From Lineolata rhizophorae (lineage: Eukaryota; Ascomycota; Dothideomycetes; Lineolatales; Lineolataceae): a stretch of 64,000 bases of DNA. The notes beneath the pieces are model-generated. The model made no database searches, was not told the origin of the DNA, and was given only the letters and a program-made list of their open reading frames with translations. Position numbers and translations under genes: made by a program. Numbering within the stretch: position 1 is the first letter of the stretch; each line of letters begins with the position of its first letter. Below, in pieces: positions 9,699 to 20,138 of this stretch. Where the stretch lies: assembly GCA_010093515.1 (NCBI GenBank), contig MU001693.1:208190-272189 (forward strand), in the 5' to 3' direction.

Positions 9699-11783
9699 CT
9701 AAAATGCCAATTTCAGCTGCCCTTTGCCCGGGTTTGCCACCCCACCGTTTCCTGGTCGGCGTCCCCGTCCTCTCCCTCTCCCTTTGGCCCCTGTAGTGCT
9801 CATACCACGGGATTCCGGTTTTGATCCTGGGGTGATCGATCGGTGTGCACCAGGCATTGTAGGCTCGTTCGTAGACGCCTTCTGGTTGTTGTGTTCCTCG
9901 TCATGCAAATCTTTGGCAAAATGCCAATCCTCGTGCTCCGATCTCCCCATTGGAGCCATGTGTTTGTTGCAGAGGGTACAGAAATAGGTCTCAATATCTT
10001 CCCGACGGAAATGGGACTCGGATGATAGCCAAATAGCTCGCCTGGACTGGGTCGCGGAGGAGGATTTGCACTTCCAATTAGAAGCCGCAAGCTCTTCCGC
10101 TGGGTTGGGAGAGGAACGTCGTGATAGCGACGAGGGTGATGCTTCTTTGCATCCTTCGCCTTGCTCGACGTCATCGTCGCTGGGGGAGCGAGAGTGAAAG
10201 AAGTCACCAATGCTGCCTTCGGGTGCCAGCTTCCGCCTCTTTGGGGCGCCCGATATGTCATCATCATCAACCTGAACATCTCCGTGATCATGCCCACTAG
10301 CAATCATCGCCTTCGCCTCCTCACCACGGACAAGGAAGCTTCCTATGCCCCTGTTGCCAGTAATTCCATCCTCAAATCCTCCAACGCTTAGAGAAAGGTT
10401 GGTGCATGGCCAAGCACGACCTTCTGCTACTACCTGCGCTAAGAGATGCCGCGCGAGTCTGTAGAGTATATTCTCATCTAGCGTTTTGCCTTGAGGAATG
10501 GGGGCCTGCTTGGATCGTGTATGGCCACTTGTTCGATAGTGAAGATTGATCGTTTTTGGTCGTCGCTTGTTTTCAATTACTCCCTCCTCGATGCAGCGCG
10601 AAAAGATGTCAGCGACAAAGATTCGCAGCCAGCGCCCAGCTTGCTCAATGGTATTGATAGGTGGCCGAAATGATTTGGCTGACAGCATGCTCTTGATCTG
10701 CGTTCGGGGGTTTATTTCGCTGCTATCCTCGCCTCGAATGATCCCATATAGCCACGTCCCAGTATCCTCACCAAGCCTCTTCAGCCGGTCTAAGGGAATC
10801 TCTAATAGTTCCTTCAGCAAGTCCGTACCAAAGGTTTGGACCACCTCATCTCCAAGCTTGCCCCCTAGCATACGGATCTGTGTGAATTTGAAACTACTGA
10901 GGAAGTGCTGCACAGCCCGGTTTCGAATAACTGTTTGCTTGTTGGGCTTTTTACGCCCAGACCCGAGCTTTGCGAGCATTTTGTTTCGTGAAATGCCGCC
11001 GGAGCATGTATACTTGAGCTTTTCCCGCACGGTAGCGCGAACGTTGCGTACAATCTCCGAGCCGATCAGCATCGCAATATCATCCCAATCCGGGTCATCC
11101 TCTTCCGTCTCCGTCTCGTCCAAGTCCACCAATGAATCAGTTTGCCAATCCAAAGCGGTAGTAGGCGGCTTGGGCAAATTTTCCGCCGGGTCATCGTAAG
11201 GCGGCGGGCCTTTGAGCTCCGGGAACCGTTCCAACATCACCGAATGCACGTGTGCGGACAGATCCAGAAACACTTCGTCGATGCTCGCCTTTTCGACGCG
11301 CTGCAGCTGACCCTGCGGCAGTGTTTCCTTGATCACAGCCAGGATCCTCCTCGACTCCATCCTATATGGGTCCAGCGAGACCTTGTGCGTCGCGATGTGC
11401 TTGTAGACGTCGCCGTCACGATAAGCCCAGCGATCCTCACCCTCCTTCCACGTCGCGACGTGCTGTAGCACGATATCAGGGCACTTCTCCTTCGCTTCGG
11501 TGATCGTGACATGGCGCGACAGCCCGTACGCGCGCGCCGGGTAGTTGATGGCGATGAGTCCCTGCCACTGTTGCACGGCGAGCGGCTGATCCTCCGGCAC
11601 GCCTAGCCGCACCATCTCGCATTGCGCGTAGAAGGCGTCGAGGTCGATGTGGGCGATTACGCGCAGCGGGCATGTCGGCGAGAAGTGGCTCAGCTGCGAG
11701 AGGTGGCGGTAGGTGAACTTTGACTTGCGCGATAAACCATCAGCGATGTTGGGCGACGACACGAACGGTTCGGGTGACGACAT
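9699..11783 (-). CDS. rad30: DNA polymerase eta (Y family)
   Basis: Single exon, 694 residues. Translesion polymerase that copies past UV photoproducts in the nucleus. The palm carries the metal-binding pair in HIDLDAFYAQCE (D47, D49) and SIDEVFLDLS (D169, E170); a finger motif GLIAINYPARAYGL is also present. A PAD/little-finger region follows to about residue 470. Near the C-terminus a UBZ-type ubiquitin-binding zinc finger begins at C602 (CTLC, then EHEDWH), and the last residues GKGQLKLAF form a PCNA-interacting (PIP-like) motif. Between them is a run of alternating Gly and Arg. UBZ plus PIP at the end is diagnostic of Pol eta and fits recruitment by ubiquitylated PCNA. Length is in the family range. 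Its 3' end faces the LINE. Confidence 0.95.
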   Translation of the reverse strand: MSSPEPFVSSPNIADGLSRKSKFTYRHLSQLSHFSPTCPLRVIAHIDLDAFYAQCEMVRLGVPEDQPLAVQQWQGLIAINYPARAYGLSRHVTITEAKEKCPDIVLQHVATWKEGEDRWAYRDGDVYKHIATHKVSLDPYRMESRRILAVIKETLPQGQLQRVEKASIDEVFLDLSAHVHSVMLERFPELKGPPPYDDPAENLPKPPTTALDWQTDSLVDLDETETEEDDPDWDDIAMLIGSEIVRNVRATVREKLKYTCSGGISRNKMLAKLGSGRKKPNKQTVIRNRAVQHFLSSFKFTQIRMLGGKLGDEVVQTFGTDLLKELLEIPLDRLKRLGEDTGTWLYGIIRGEDSSEINPRTQIKSMLSAKSFRPPINTIEQAGRWLRIFVADIFSRCIEEGVIENKRRPKTINLHYRTSGHTRSKQAPIPQGKTLDENILYRLARHLLAQVVAEGRAWPCTNLSLSVGGFEDGITGNRGIGSFLVRGEEAKAMIASGHDHGDVQVDDDDISGAPKRRKLAPEGSIGDFFHSRSPSDDDVEQGEGCKEASPSSLSRRSSPNPAEELAASNWKCKSSSATQSRRAIWLSSESHFRREDIETYFCTLCNKHMAPMGRSEHEDWHFAKDLHDEEHNNQKASTNEPTMPGAHRSITPGSKPESRGMSTTGAKGRGRGRGRRPGNGGVANPGKGQLKLAF

Positions 11784-12146
11784 GATGGCTCGACTGGCGG
11801 CGTGCGCACACGGGAGCGTTGAAGCGCAGAATGGTAGGGTATCATGGCGACATGTTATTTGGCGAAAATAACTACGTACACCGCAGGGGATTGTAGCATT
11901 AAACTTTGCAGCAACAGAAAACAGATATTGGCAATGCTCAAGCAGTTCAGACGCGCGATCTGACGCGCTTTTGTGACCAACGCGACATTGCCTAGTTATG
12001 TAAGCGGCCTACCACTCGTCCGCTGGCCTGATCAGGTCAGCTACCTATGTATTGCTAAACTTTTGAATGTTAGGGCTCCACCGCCAAATACTCATCATTT
12101 CGGTGGCGCTGTGTATACTTACTCGTGCGCACTTGTTCTGACCGAC
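11784..12146. other. gap between rad30 start and coiled-coil gene
   Basis: 363 bases upstream of rad30 (minus strand) and downstream of the small minus-strand gene ending at 12147. No element stands out. Confidence 0.5.
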
Positions 12147-12682
12147 TTAGAAGCTGCTCCTACGACTGTTCCCTTGTCCTGGAGAAGCGATGCTTTGAGA
12201 CCCTGGGGTTAGGTCTAGGGTCGATCTAGTTTGTGCACTTGATTGACCAGGTATGTCCCGAGCAGTATGGGAAGACCGGCCGCAGATCGTGGTAAGGTTG
12301 TCTAACATTTCGTTCATTTCTTCGGCCTCAAGCCTTCTTTTCTCGAGGTCGCGTTTCTCTTTCGCTCTCTCTTGCCCTTCCTTCTTGGCTTCTGCTCGTC
12401 TATCAGCAGCACATCATTTTTGTTCTCTACACTAATACTATAATCTTCGAGACTTGCCAGGGGAAAAGAGCGTGAAATATGCCGGCCTCTCAGTGTTGGA
12501 GGCATCAGCGAGCTTGAGGAAAAGCTGTTGAGAGGAAGAAAAAATTTTTAAGTCGGACTGCTCGATGCTGGAGGATGTTTTGGGCTGCAAGGTTGCCTTG
12601 TTGCGTTTGCCTCGGCCACGCCTACGTGTACTCGTACCTGCGACCTTAGGACGCTCAGCCTTGTTCGTTTCTTTCTCGGCAT
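12147..12682 (-). CDS. small basic coiled-coil protein (tentative model)
   Basis: Not a single ORF. The last exon (12147-12399) encodes a strongly charged coil starting RRAEAKKEGQERAKEKRDLE, then a Ser/Thr/Gln-rich tail ending at TAA 12147-12149. A 54-base intron (12400-12453, donor GTCTCG, acceptor GATAG) removes in-frame stops and joins it to an upstream exon containing SIEQSDLKIFSSSQQLFLKL and FTLFSPGK. The 5' end is uncertain: one model starts at ATG 12680-12682 and splices from a 15-codon exon through GTACGA...TTGCAG; another keeps an open stretch with the basic TRRRGRGKRNK but then needs an unseen upstream exon. No family is recognised. The charge and the basic patch suggest a nuclear protein, as inference only. 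Confidence 0.45.
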
Positions 12683-12743
12683 CTCACGAAGAATACCGGC
12701 AGGAAGAACAACATCGCCTAGGAGTGACCAAAAAGCGGCAGTC

Positions 12744-13779
12744 ATGGCCAGCCAAAATATCGACCCGGGAAATATAGTCAACGGGCAGCTCGCATGCACT
12801 GATCAGCTCTACCAACCTGAAGGCAACCACAAGCTCGACCTGCTCAATTAGTAAGCCAAGCTCGTACACTCGCAACGGCAGTTTCACATACAATGTCGCA
12901 AGGATGAATCATTTTTCCGAGAAACCCAGACAGGGACTCTCAAAGTGGTCTGCAAAGACTCGAGAATCGAAAGGCAGTGAGCACAGTGAGCGGTGTAAAT
13001 TTCTCGAGACTTACAAAGAAATTGGAAAAATACAGTGAGTGAGATTGACTGGCAAATCCACAGCATGATCAAGCCCAGAAAAGCGGACTGCTGTTCATGC
13101 GATGCGGCTATCGCTCTTACAAGTCTCCGAACTGTCTCAACTCCAAAAACCAGAACAAGCGGCAACAAAACTCCTCCAGAGATGGCTTGAAGGCGAATCT
13201 GAAGGCGATAGTTTCCTCAAAGGAGTCGAAATCTTTACGTGGGACGAAAAAGAAGATCTGATAACTCTCCACCACTCCAAACCTCGTGAAAATAGGATGG
13301 TGAAAGGGCTCGGTAACATGGTCTTGAAATTTTATCACACCTCTCTCGGCCACAGAATCAAAGTGAGTAGTCCGCATAAGAGAGAGGAGTCCAATATAGT
13401 TCTTGAACTGACACATTTGGCAGCGGCAGGAGAAGCCCATCAGCCACACGAATAGGGTTATGAAGTACGATAAAGAGCAGTGGATCTATTTGGGTAGGCT
13501 GCTTGTGGCCATAGTAACGTCCGTACTGCCTATAGTAGCAATCGTCGTCCTCTACTTCGTACACGACAACTTAAGGAAGCTCTACGCCACTATCGGAATG
13601 GCGCTTTTCCTTTTGACCAGCGCACAAATTGTCGAAATTGTCGGGACAACCTCTGCGTAAGTATATCGACATTGCTTCACAGGGATGGCAATATCGAGCT
13701 TTAACAAATGGCTTCATTTAGGTTTGCGGCTGTGGAGGTTATGTTCATTGGGTTAAACTCGACGGCAATGTCACAATAG
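12744..13779 (+). CDS. DUF6594-like membrane protein
   Basis: Five exons: 12744-12850, 12946-13034, 13079-13362, 13424-13656, 13722-13779, all phases consistent, 256 residues. The fold order matches fungal DUF6594 proteins: an N-terminal helix resembling the family's LLYLQ...LE stretch (LLNYGLQRLENRK), the RLTKKLEKY helix, then SLLQVSELSQLQKP, a central DLI region, and a C-terminus of three membrane segments beginning GRLLVAIVTSVLPIVAIVVL and ending FAAVEVMFIG. Introns are short (44-95 bases) with good donors (GTAAGC, GTGAGT, GTGAGT, GTAAGT). The protein is shorter than usual at its N-terminus, and exon 1 is the least certain. The family's function is unknown; members often sit in accessory regions. 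It diverges from the coiled-coil gene on the other strand. Confidence 0.7.
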
Positions 13780-14596
13780 GAGGCTGCAAAACGAAGCACA
13801 CGTATCTCGACACAATTGGTAGTCGACAAACTAGGGTAGGAATAGGAATAATTCACCGTCACATTGATATGTGCAAGCCATGCTACAACCTGCGGTGAAC
13901 AACTCAGATCCTAGAACATTTGGTATTCAAACCCCAGTTTGTAGCTCAACATCTAGGTACATATAAATCTATCAATACCTTGGACGAACGAATCAGTCCT
14001 CCAATTTAGCCCTTTCTGGAACCAGGACGTAGCACGGTGTAGCACTAGGAGCTTGGGGAATATTATTGGCGATCATTTTAACTGTATGATCTCTTGCTTA
14101 TGTGCATTGTGGGACGTTCTATCCGTTCTCTAAGTTATTGAGCTCGTAGTGCTCGAATACTACGTACTCGAGTAGAGCGTGAGCCTGCCGAGGTAAATAA
14201 CCTCGGCCTCTGAATGTGGTCGGTTAAGACGGAGAAGGCTAGCGGCCGGCCTTGGAGGGGTAGCCCTGCGCAAGCCGAAGCCTTCCATCATAGCTGAGAG
14301 GGAGTCGTCCAGCCTGCCAAATAGCTCTTTAAAGGTGAATTGCACGCCCAAAATCTCCTCAATCGTTCAAATTTCAGCCTGCATCTTACGCGGGACGACT
14401 CCGAGCCGTATTCTCTCCCCGAGGCTTTTCTTTCATCGAACCACATCCTGAAGGCTTCTGCCTGCCTGCCTGCCTGCGCCACCACAGACAGAAACCGCTC
14501 GACCCGCCATCACGGCTGGGCCTGATCCTGCTGCCTACGGTACAGCCGCCTCGCCCCCCGACCAAAGCGCCCGATCCCCTGGTTATCACGCAAAAC
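13780..14596. other. upstream region of the GST-like gene
   Basis: No coding region is supported. A TGCC-type microsatellite lies at about 14460-14477. The last 200 bases are pyrimidine-rich, probably the promoter and leader of the GST-like gene. Confidence 0.5.
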
Positions 14597-16256
14597 ATGG
14601 CGCCGCCCGCTCCTCCCAATGACATAATTCTCTACCACTACCCGTTCTCGCCCTACGCCCGGCGCGTCATTTGGTACCTGCAGCTGCGCGGCATCGGCTA
14701 CGGGCAATGCGTGAGTTGCACGTCCCGTCTTTGATCTCATCACACCGACATACCTACATATGTACATACACTTGGCACTGCCGTTGCCATTCCCGAAACC
14801 AAGCCCAACCAAGCCCAACCCAACCCGGTGCAATCCGAGGCCCAACAAGCTGGATTTCGAAGGGCGGGCCCCTTGCCGCCCGTAGGAACGTGGTTGGCTG
14901 CACCACGAAAGCTGGGGTCTTGAGCCAGGAGAAGCTTGGTTCTGTGGCCTGTACCTGCGCCGTACGGTGTAAGCCACTTACCTCCGTTCTTAGCCAGCCG
15001 GCGTTCCCAACCGGTTGGGTTTGGTTTGGTTGGGTCGCGGGCGGAAAACCATCCCGGACAAAGCCAGGCATGAGTCCAATTGGCGAATGATAGTCGGGCA
15101 ACGAAAGGCTCACGCACGAAAAATTGATGCCCGTCCGCGCTCACAGATCCAACCCCCCACGCTACCGCGCCCCGACCTCGCCGCACTCGGCGTCCGCTAC
15201 CGCCGAATCCCGCTGCTCGCTATCGGCCGCGATGTCTACTGCGACACGCGGCTGATTCTGCGCAAGCTCGAGCAGCGGTTCCCAGACGGCGCGCTGGGAG
15301 CGCGCAATGGCGATCAGAAAGCCATTGAGCGGCTGCTCGAGAAGTTCACCGTCGACGCCGGCGTCTTCAACAGTGCCTCGGCACTGATTCCGCCCGAGCT
15401 CCTTGTCATGAAGGATTCTAGGTTCCAGAAGGACAGGGAAGAACTGTCGGGCAGAAGCTGGAACGCTGAGGACGTGAAGAAGGGTAGACCTGAGGCCCTC
15501 GTCAATGTGAGGGAGGGGTTCGAGCTACTTGAAACCACGTTGCTCGCGGACGGAAGGGACTGGGTGCTCAAGACGGATAAACCTACGCTTGCAGACATTG
15601 AAGGTGAGTTTGCTGCATCAGAACCCGAAATCTTGAGAATCCAGTGCCCGTCAAACCATAGTTAGGTTGGCGGAGACGGTTTCTTGGCCTCACGAATTAT
15701 CTTCGATGTGCGCCTGATTCGATTGCAACGCTACCTCACCAATAAGTTTCACATGTTAAGAGTTTACGGCAACTGACTGACGGACTCTCCCCACTCACTC
15801 GCAGCAATTTGGCCGTTTCACTGGTTGGTGGAGATGAAGGGAGCATTGCCTCCCAACGTCATATCGGAGAGCCGCTTCCCAAAAGTGTACGCTTGGATCG
15901 CACGATTCAGAGCAGCATTGCAAGCGGCAAAGGCGGCTGCACCTAAGCCAGTCACACTCAAAGGGCCGGAGGCAGCTCAGCACATCACGGAGGCTCGGTT
16001 TGCGGAGGAGCCCAACGGCGCATCTGTGGACGCTGAGGACCCGCTCGGGCTCGAAAAGGGCGATGTAGTGGAAGTGTGGCCGATCGATTCAGGCTCCCGG
16101 CATCATGACAGAGGCCGTCTGGTGACTCTGAACGCAAATGAGGTGACCGTGTCGTCTCGGTGCGAGGCCGACGGCCGCAAGGAAGTGCATATCCACACGC
16201 CGCGCTGGGGATTTCGTGTAGCGAAGGGCTCCGGGGACGCCGGCGCAAAGCTGTAA
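14597..16256 (+). CDS. glutathione S-transferase-like protein with C-terminal extension
   Basis: Three exons, 14597-14710, 15147-15603 and 15805-16256, encode 340 residues. Residues about 9-90 are a GST N-terminal thioredoxin fold: ILYHYPFSPYARRVIWYL, then IPLLAIGRDVYCDTRLIL. A helical C-terminal GST-like domain follows (WVLKTDKPTLADIE and VYAWIARFRAAL). The last 85 residues are an added module around GLEKGDVVEVWPIDSG, RGRLVTLNANEV and HTPRWGFRV, predicted beta-rich and SH3/Tudor-like by eye. Intron 1 is long for a fungus (436 bases) and holds an inverted repeat. Splice joins are GTGAGT/CACAG and GTGAGT/CGCAG. Likely a cytosolic conjugating or redox enzyme; substrate unknown. Confidence 0.85.
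14796..15044. repeat. imperfect inverted repeat inside GST intron 1
   Basis: Left arm at about 14796-14829 (repeated aaccaagccc units ending in acccggt) and right arm at about 15010-15044 (accggttgggtttggtttgg and onward) are complementary over roughly 27 bases with few mismatches. They enclose about 180 bases. It could be a small non-autonomous element or simply a structured intron; no target duplication was found. Confidence 0.5.
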
Positions 16257-18950
16257 TATAGTGTATATGGTTGCATAACGCGGAACGGTCGAATCAGTAA
16301 TTAGGTCGAGCTCAGCAGACCGCCCACAAAGAGACGGAGAAAGTTTGGCGGACGCTGCAGGCCCGTGAACACGACACATTATAACGCAGCGCACGGCACG
16401 GCGACACGTGCGTCGTTTGTCACCTCACTCGACCCACAGACCCACAGCTTCCTTAAAATGCAGGGAAAAGCTTTTTTTTCGATAGGTCGACCATGGGGAA
16501 AAAAAGAAAAAAAGCTCGCGTCAAGGAAGTGTTCGTGCGTTGGGCCGTGCCGTCCCCTGATTGGCGAGCGGCGCTGGGACGGCGGGACGAGAGATCTGAA
16601 GTGAGCCAATGCTATGGCCTGGGGAAGAGCGGAAGTCGACGTCTGAAATGGATGCGCTGCACCCATGCCCAAACCGCTCGCCGGCTGTGGAGCCCCGGGG
16701 TCCAGATGCTGCAGACGAATGGGCGGATGGCATGGGGCCGTATCAGGCACGTACCTGATGCGCGTTGACTTCGGATGTACCTGTACAACAGCGACGAGCG
16801 AGGCCGGGGCGCGGGATGCCAAACTGGGCCAGCTGGGCGCCCGCCGTGTATATGATATAGGGCATTCGTGGGATGACGGGCGGCGGATGACACAGGCTGG
16901 GGCATGCAGCCGGGACGCAGAGTTTGCACGTCGGGCGCTGAGTGGTGGCAATTCTGGCCGCGCCGGGCAGGTACGACGGAGGAGGTACACGCTCGTTCAA
17001 GTTGCAGCCTCCGCCGGGCCCGAGCGACGGGCTCCAGCCTCTGCCGCGGCGCAGGGGTCGGTTGCCGAAGCGGGCTGCGATTTCTGGAAGCCGCGAGGCG
17101 GTGGGCGGAGGGCCGGGCGCCTGGTTGCATGGGGCAGGTTGCACGCAATCAGCATCGATCAACGGAAGCAGGCGCGGGCGTGGTTGACGGCCAGATCTGG
17201 CGGTGCCGCCCGTCTCGCGAGTCACGGCGGCCATGAGCCACCGATGGGGAAAGCCCAAAAGGTACGGCGTGAGACGGTGAGGAAGGTACCTAGCCTGGCG
17301 AGGCTGGGGTGAGAGCGCGCACACAGGTGCCGCCGTGCCTGCCTGGAGCAGCGGGTTGGGCGCTGAGGTGCGATGGGGTTGCTGCCCAATGCGCCGGTCA
17401 TGCCCTTACGAGCCTGCGGCCCCGCGCGAACCCCCCAACCCACACACGCCAGGCTGCGGGCTGGCCGTCACCGTTGCTGTTTCGCCCGTCATCGCGCGCC
17501 GAGCTATGTACAAGTACGGCATTCCGGTGCGTTCCCTCGGCTCAGTAGCCTCGCCGTCCGCGAGAAAGCTCTGCACCGCGGCGCGCGACCGTCGCCGCGG
17601 CGGGCACCACGGTGGGCTGGCGGCAGCCGAAAAGGATCAGGGCCCAGGGCTGGCAGAGAACCCGCGTTTTCCCGGCTTCGGACACGCCAAGGGCGGAAGG
17701 AGCACCAAGAGACGAGGCCGGACAGGTACCGTTGCCCGGCTTGGTACGGAGCCAGATGTCACTCTCTCCTGAGACCGGCCTCTGAGCTCGCAGGCCAGGC
17801 CAGGCCAGTTCAAGCCCAGTCCAGTCCAGGACCACGACGTCCTCGCTCCCCTCCCGTGTCGGCTCAACACCCCCGGGCGGCCGGCGAAACGGGGCCGGGT
17901 GACGCGTCGGCGAGGGCATATCGCTCACGTTTTGGTGCAACGGGCCAGCGGCTGGCAGCGTGCCTGGCCGCCACTTGCGCGGGCCTTGCTGCCCGACACC
18001 ACACACGGGGCCCCGTCCTTGTGCGGTCCTGGGGTATGTGGACGCGCGCGCCCGCCCGCATCGCTCGCCGCGGGCGACGCGCAGTGGGCGGCCGCGCGCC
18101 GCCGTCGCCGTCGTCGTCGCCGCTCGCAGCAGCTACTTCACGCTGGCCCGCCAGACGGGCTGCACGCGAGCCAAGGGCCAGCTCACCCGCGCAGCAGGCG
18201 GCGGCAGCACGAGCGCGGCGACGCGGGCGCAGACAGAGCCGCACCGGGCCGGGCAGCGCGGAGTCGGGTTGGCTGCGGCCGACCTGACCGCCCGCTGGCG
18301 GGAGGGCCCCCGCTTGGCGCGCTGGCACATGCTGGAGCCACTCTGGAGCCACTCCGTGGGCGGCGTGGACCGGCGCACCGCCTGCAGCCCGCAGGCGCGT
18401 CGCCGCCCGCCGCCTCGGGGCCCAGGCGTCCGCTGCCACACCCCCGCGCAAAAGCCCCCTGGCCGCGCCAGCCACTCACGGCCCGGCCTGGCAGGCAAGC
18501 GGCCAGCCCCAGCCCGAGCACCGCTGTGAGCAGGCACGACCGGCAGTATATGACCTGGCCCCGCACATGCCCGTCTCTGCCTGTTGCTGCCAGATTGTTT
18601 CCGCCGTCCCTTCGCCCTTTCCTTCTTTCTGGAATCACCACGCCTCCGTAGCCGGTCGCCCTTCCCTCCTGCCGGCCTGCGTCCCCGTCCCTCCCCCTCC
18701 TTCTTGGTGGTCGGCCCCGTTTTGGTTCCCCTTTTTGGTTCAGCTCAGCGCGGCCGTTATCGCTGAGCCTGGCGGGCGTCATCCAGCCCTCCTTCCTTCT
18801 CGTCCTCGTGCGCCGGCGGCCCAGACTCGGAGCAGTGACCTCATCCACGTCGTCTCTGCTCTCTTGTTTTTCACTTTCTTCTTTTCTTTTTCGTCCGCAG
18901 TCCGCCCGCCGCGAGCGCGTTTGGCTGTCCCGCCGGCCTTCTGCATCACT
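16257..18950. other. GC-rich intergenic region upstream of rfeG-like gene
   Basis: 2.7 kb with several long open frames on both strands (for example 17373-18287 plus and 18183-19244 minus). They overlap each other, are Arg/Pro/Ala-rich and show no domain, so I read them as GC-rich non-coding sequence. Short repeats (ggcca units at 17790-17830) and CT-rich tracts at 18590-18900 suggest a promoter and long 5' leader. Confidence 0.55.
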
Positions 18951-20138
18951 ATGGCTGCCCACCGCGTGAACACTTGGTTCCAGCCTGGCGAAGGCATTTC
19001 TCGCGAGGTCATCACAGCCGACATCCAGCGCTACCTCGGGCCTGACGCCACCGTCAGGCCTGGCGAAGAAAATGTTTGTCTCCACCGTCAGTTCGGGGAC
19101 GCTGCCACTGCGACTGTGCAGTCCAAACGCTAACTTCGGGACCGCCAAAAGGGTGTTCAAGGGTTCTTCATAACCGCGTATCGGACTTTGACTTCTGTAC
19201 CACCCCCCTTCCCTTCCCTTCGCTTGTCTCCCGTCCTTTTTCATTGCCGTGGGCCACGGTGGCTGACTACGGCATCCTGCTATCTAGGCGATGGTCCAAG
19301 ATCTGAAGCTGGACTCGCAGCGATGGTACAGCGAGCGACAGCGAGCGGGTACAGGTACCACTTATGTACGAGATACTAAAGCAGGTTCCTACCCTAACAA
19401 AGTCTTAGTACAAACACCCCACTCGTACAATGACTCCAACACCCATAAGTCAAGGCAATACTACGGACCTACGGAACCGGTGGATTCAGCCAGCGCGAGT
19501 GCTCCAGGCGGAAATTACGGGACTCCTTCAGCTGCCAGGCAGGATCCTGCTTACAGACCAACGGCATCGTCGTACAGTAATGAACCGTCAGGATACAACT
19601 ACAGCGTCTCGGCCCAGCCGCCGTACGCCCAGGCGGGTTACCAACCCACTTATCCGTCATACCAAAGTCCACAGAGTAGCCAAACTCCCAGGAGTGTAGC
19701 CCCGACAGGATATCCTCCAGGGTACCAACAACCGGAGGGCACGTATTCTTCAACTTCTGGACAGTATCAGTACCCACAATCTCATGCGCACTCCTCTCGC
19801 CCGGATGCATACGCACAACAGCCTCGTCCGTCAGAATACGGTCAGCCAAGGTATTACTATGGTTTCCATTGGAATTATTTGGCAACTCGCTAAGCCCATC
19901 AACAGTAATCCGCCACAATATCCGCCGTATGGATCAAGTAGTAAGTTCCCTAATAGACACCTGGGCCAAGTTTCTCCCCCTCTTCACTCCTCCAAAATTT
20001 GCGACCCGCCTTTCCGTCTTAGCGGACAAATTTAAGTGAATTCGTACATACGCCCGAGAGCCAACATACTAACTTTTCTTTTTCGCGCTTGCAGCAACGT
20101 ATCCAGGCGGCGCTCCTAGAGGGGACCGCCGTCGATGA
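18951..20138 (+). CDS. rfeG: RfeG-like putative transcription factor
   Basis: Five exons: 18951-19073, 19152-19196, 19288-19850, 19906-19940, 20095-20138; 269 residues, every junction in phase. The N-terminus (VNTWFQPGEGISREVITADI, then RYLGPDATVRPG, GFFITAYRTLTS and MVQDLKLDSQRW) is the conserved block of fungal proteins annotated as transcription factor RfeG. It is followed by a Tyr/Gln/Pro/Ser-rich low-complexity region (about residues 95-245) and a basic end, PGGAPRGDRRR. Branch points CTAAC (introns 1, 4) and CTGAC (intron 2) are clear. Biochemical role is not established; the disordered YQ-rich region and RGG-like end would also suit an RNA-binding or condensate protein. An unspliced reading stops early in every intron, so the exons are needed. 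Confidence 0.8.

Noticed and set aside
14460-14477. TGCC repeat as a regulatory element
   Set aside because: Short microsatellite in the upstream region; nothing ties it to regulation.
15015-15146. 5' extension of the GST exon into the intron
   Set aside because: The frame is open, but the exon from 14597 carries the conserved thioredoxin-fold start and splices in phase at 15147.
17373-19244. long frames on both strands upstream of rfeG
   Set aside because: Mutually overlapping, Arg/Ala/Pro-rich and motif-free; part runs into the rfeG promoter and first exon on the opposite strand.
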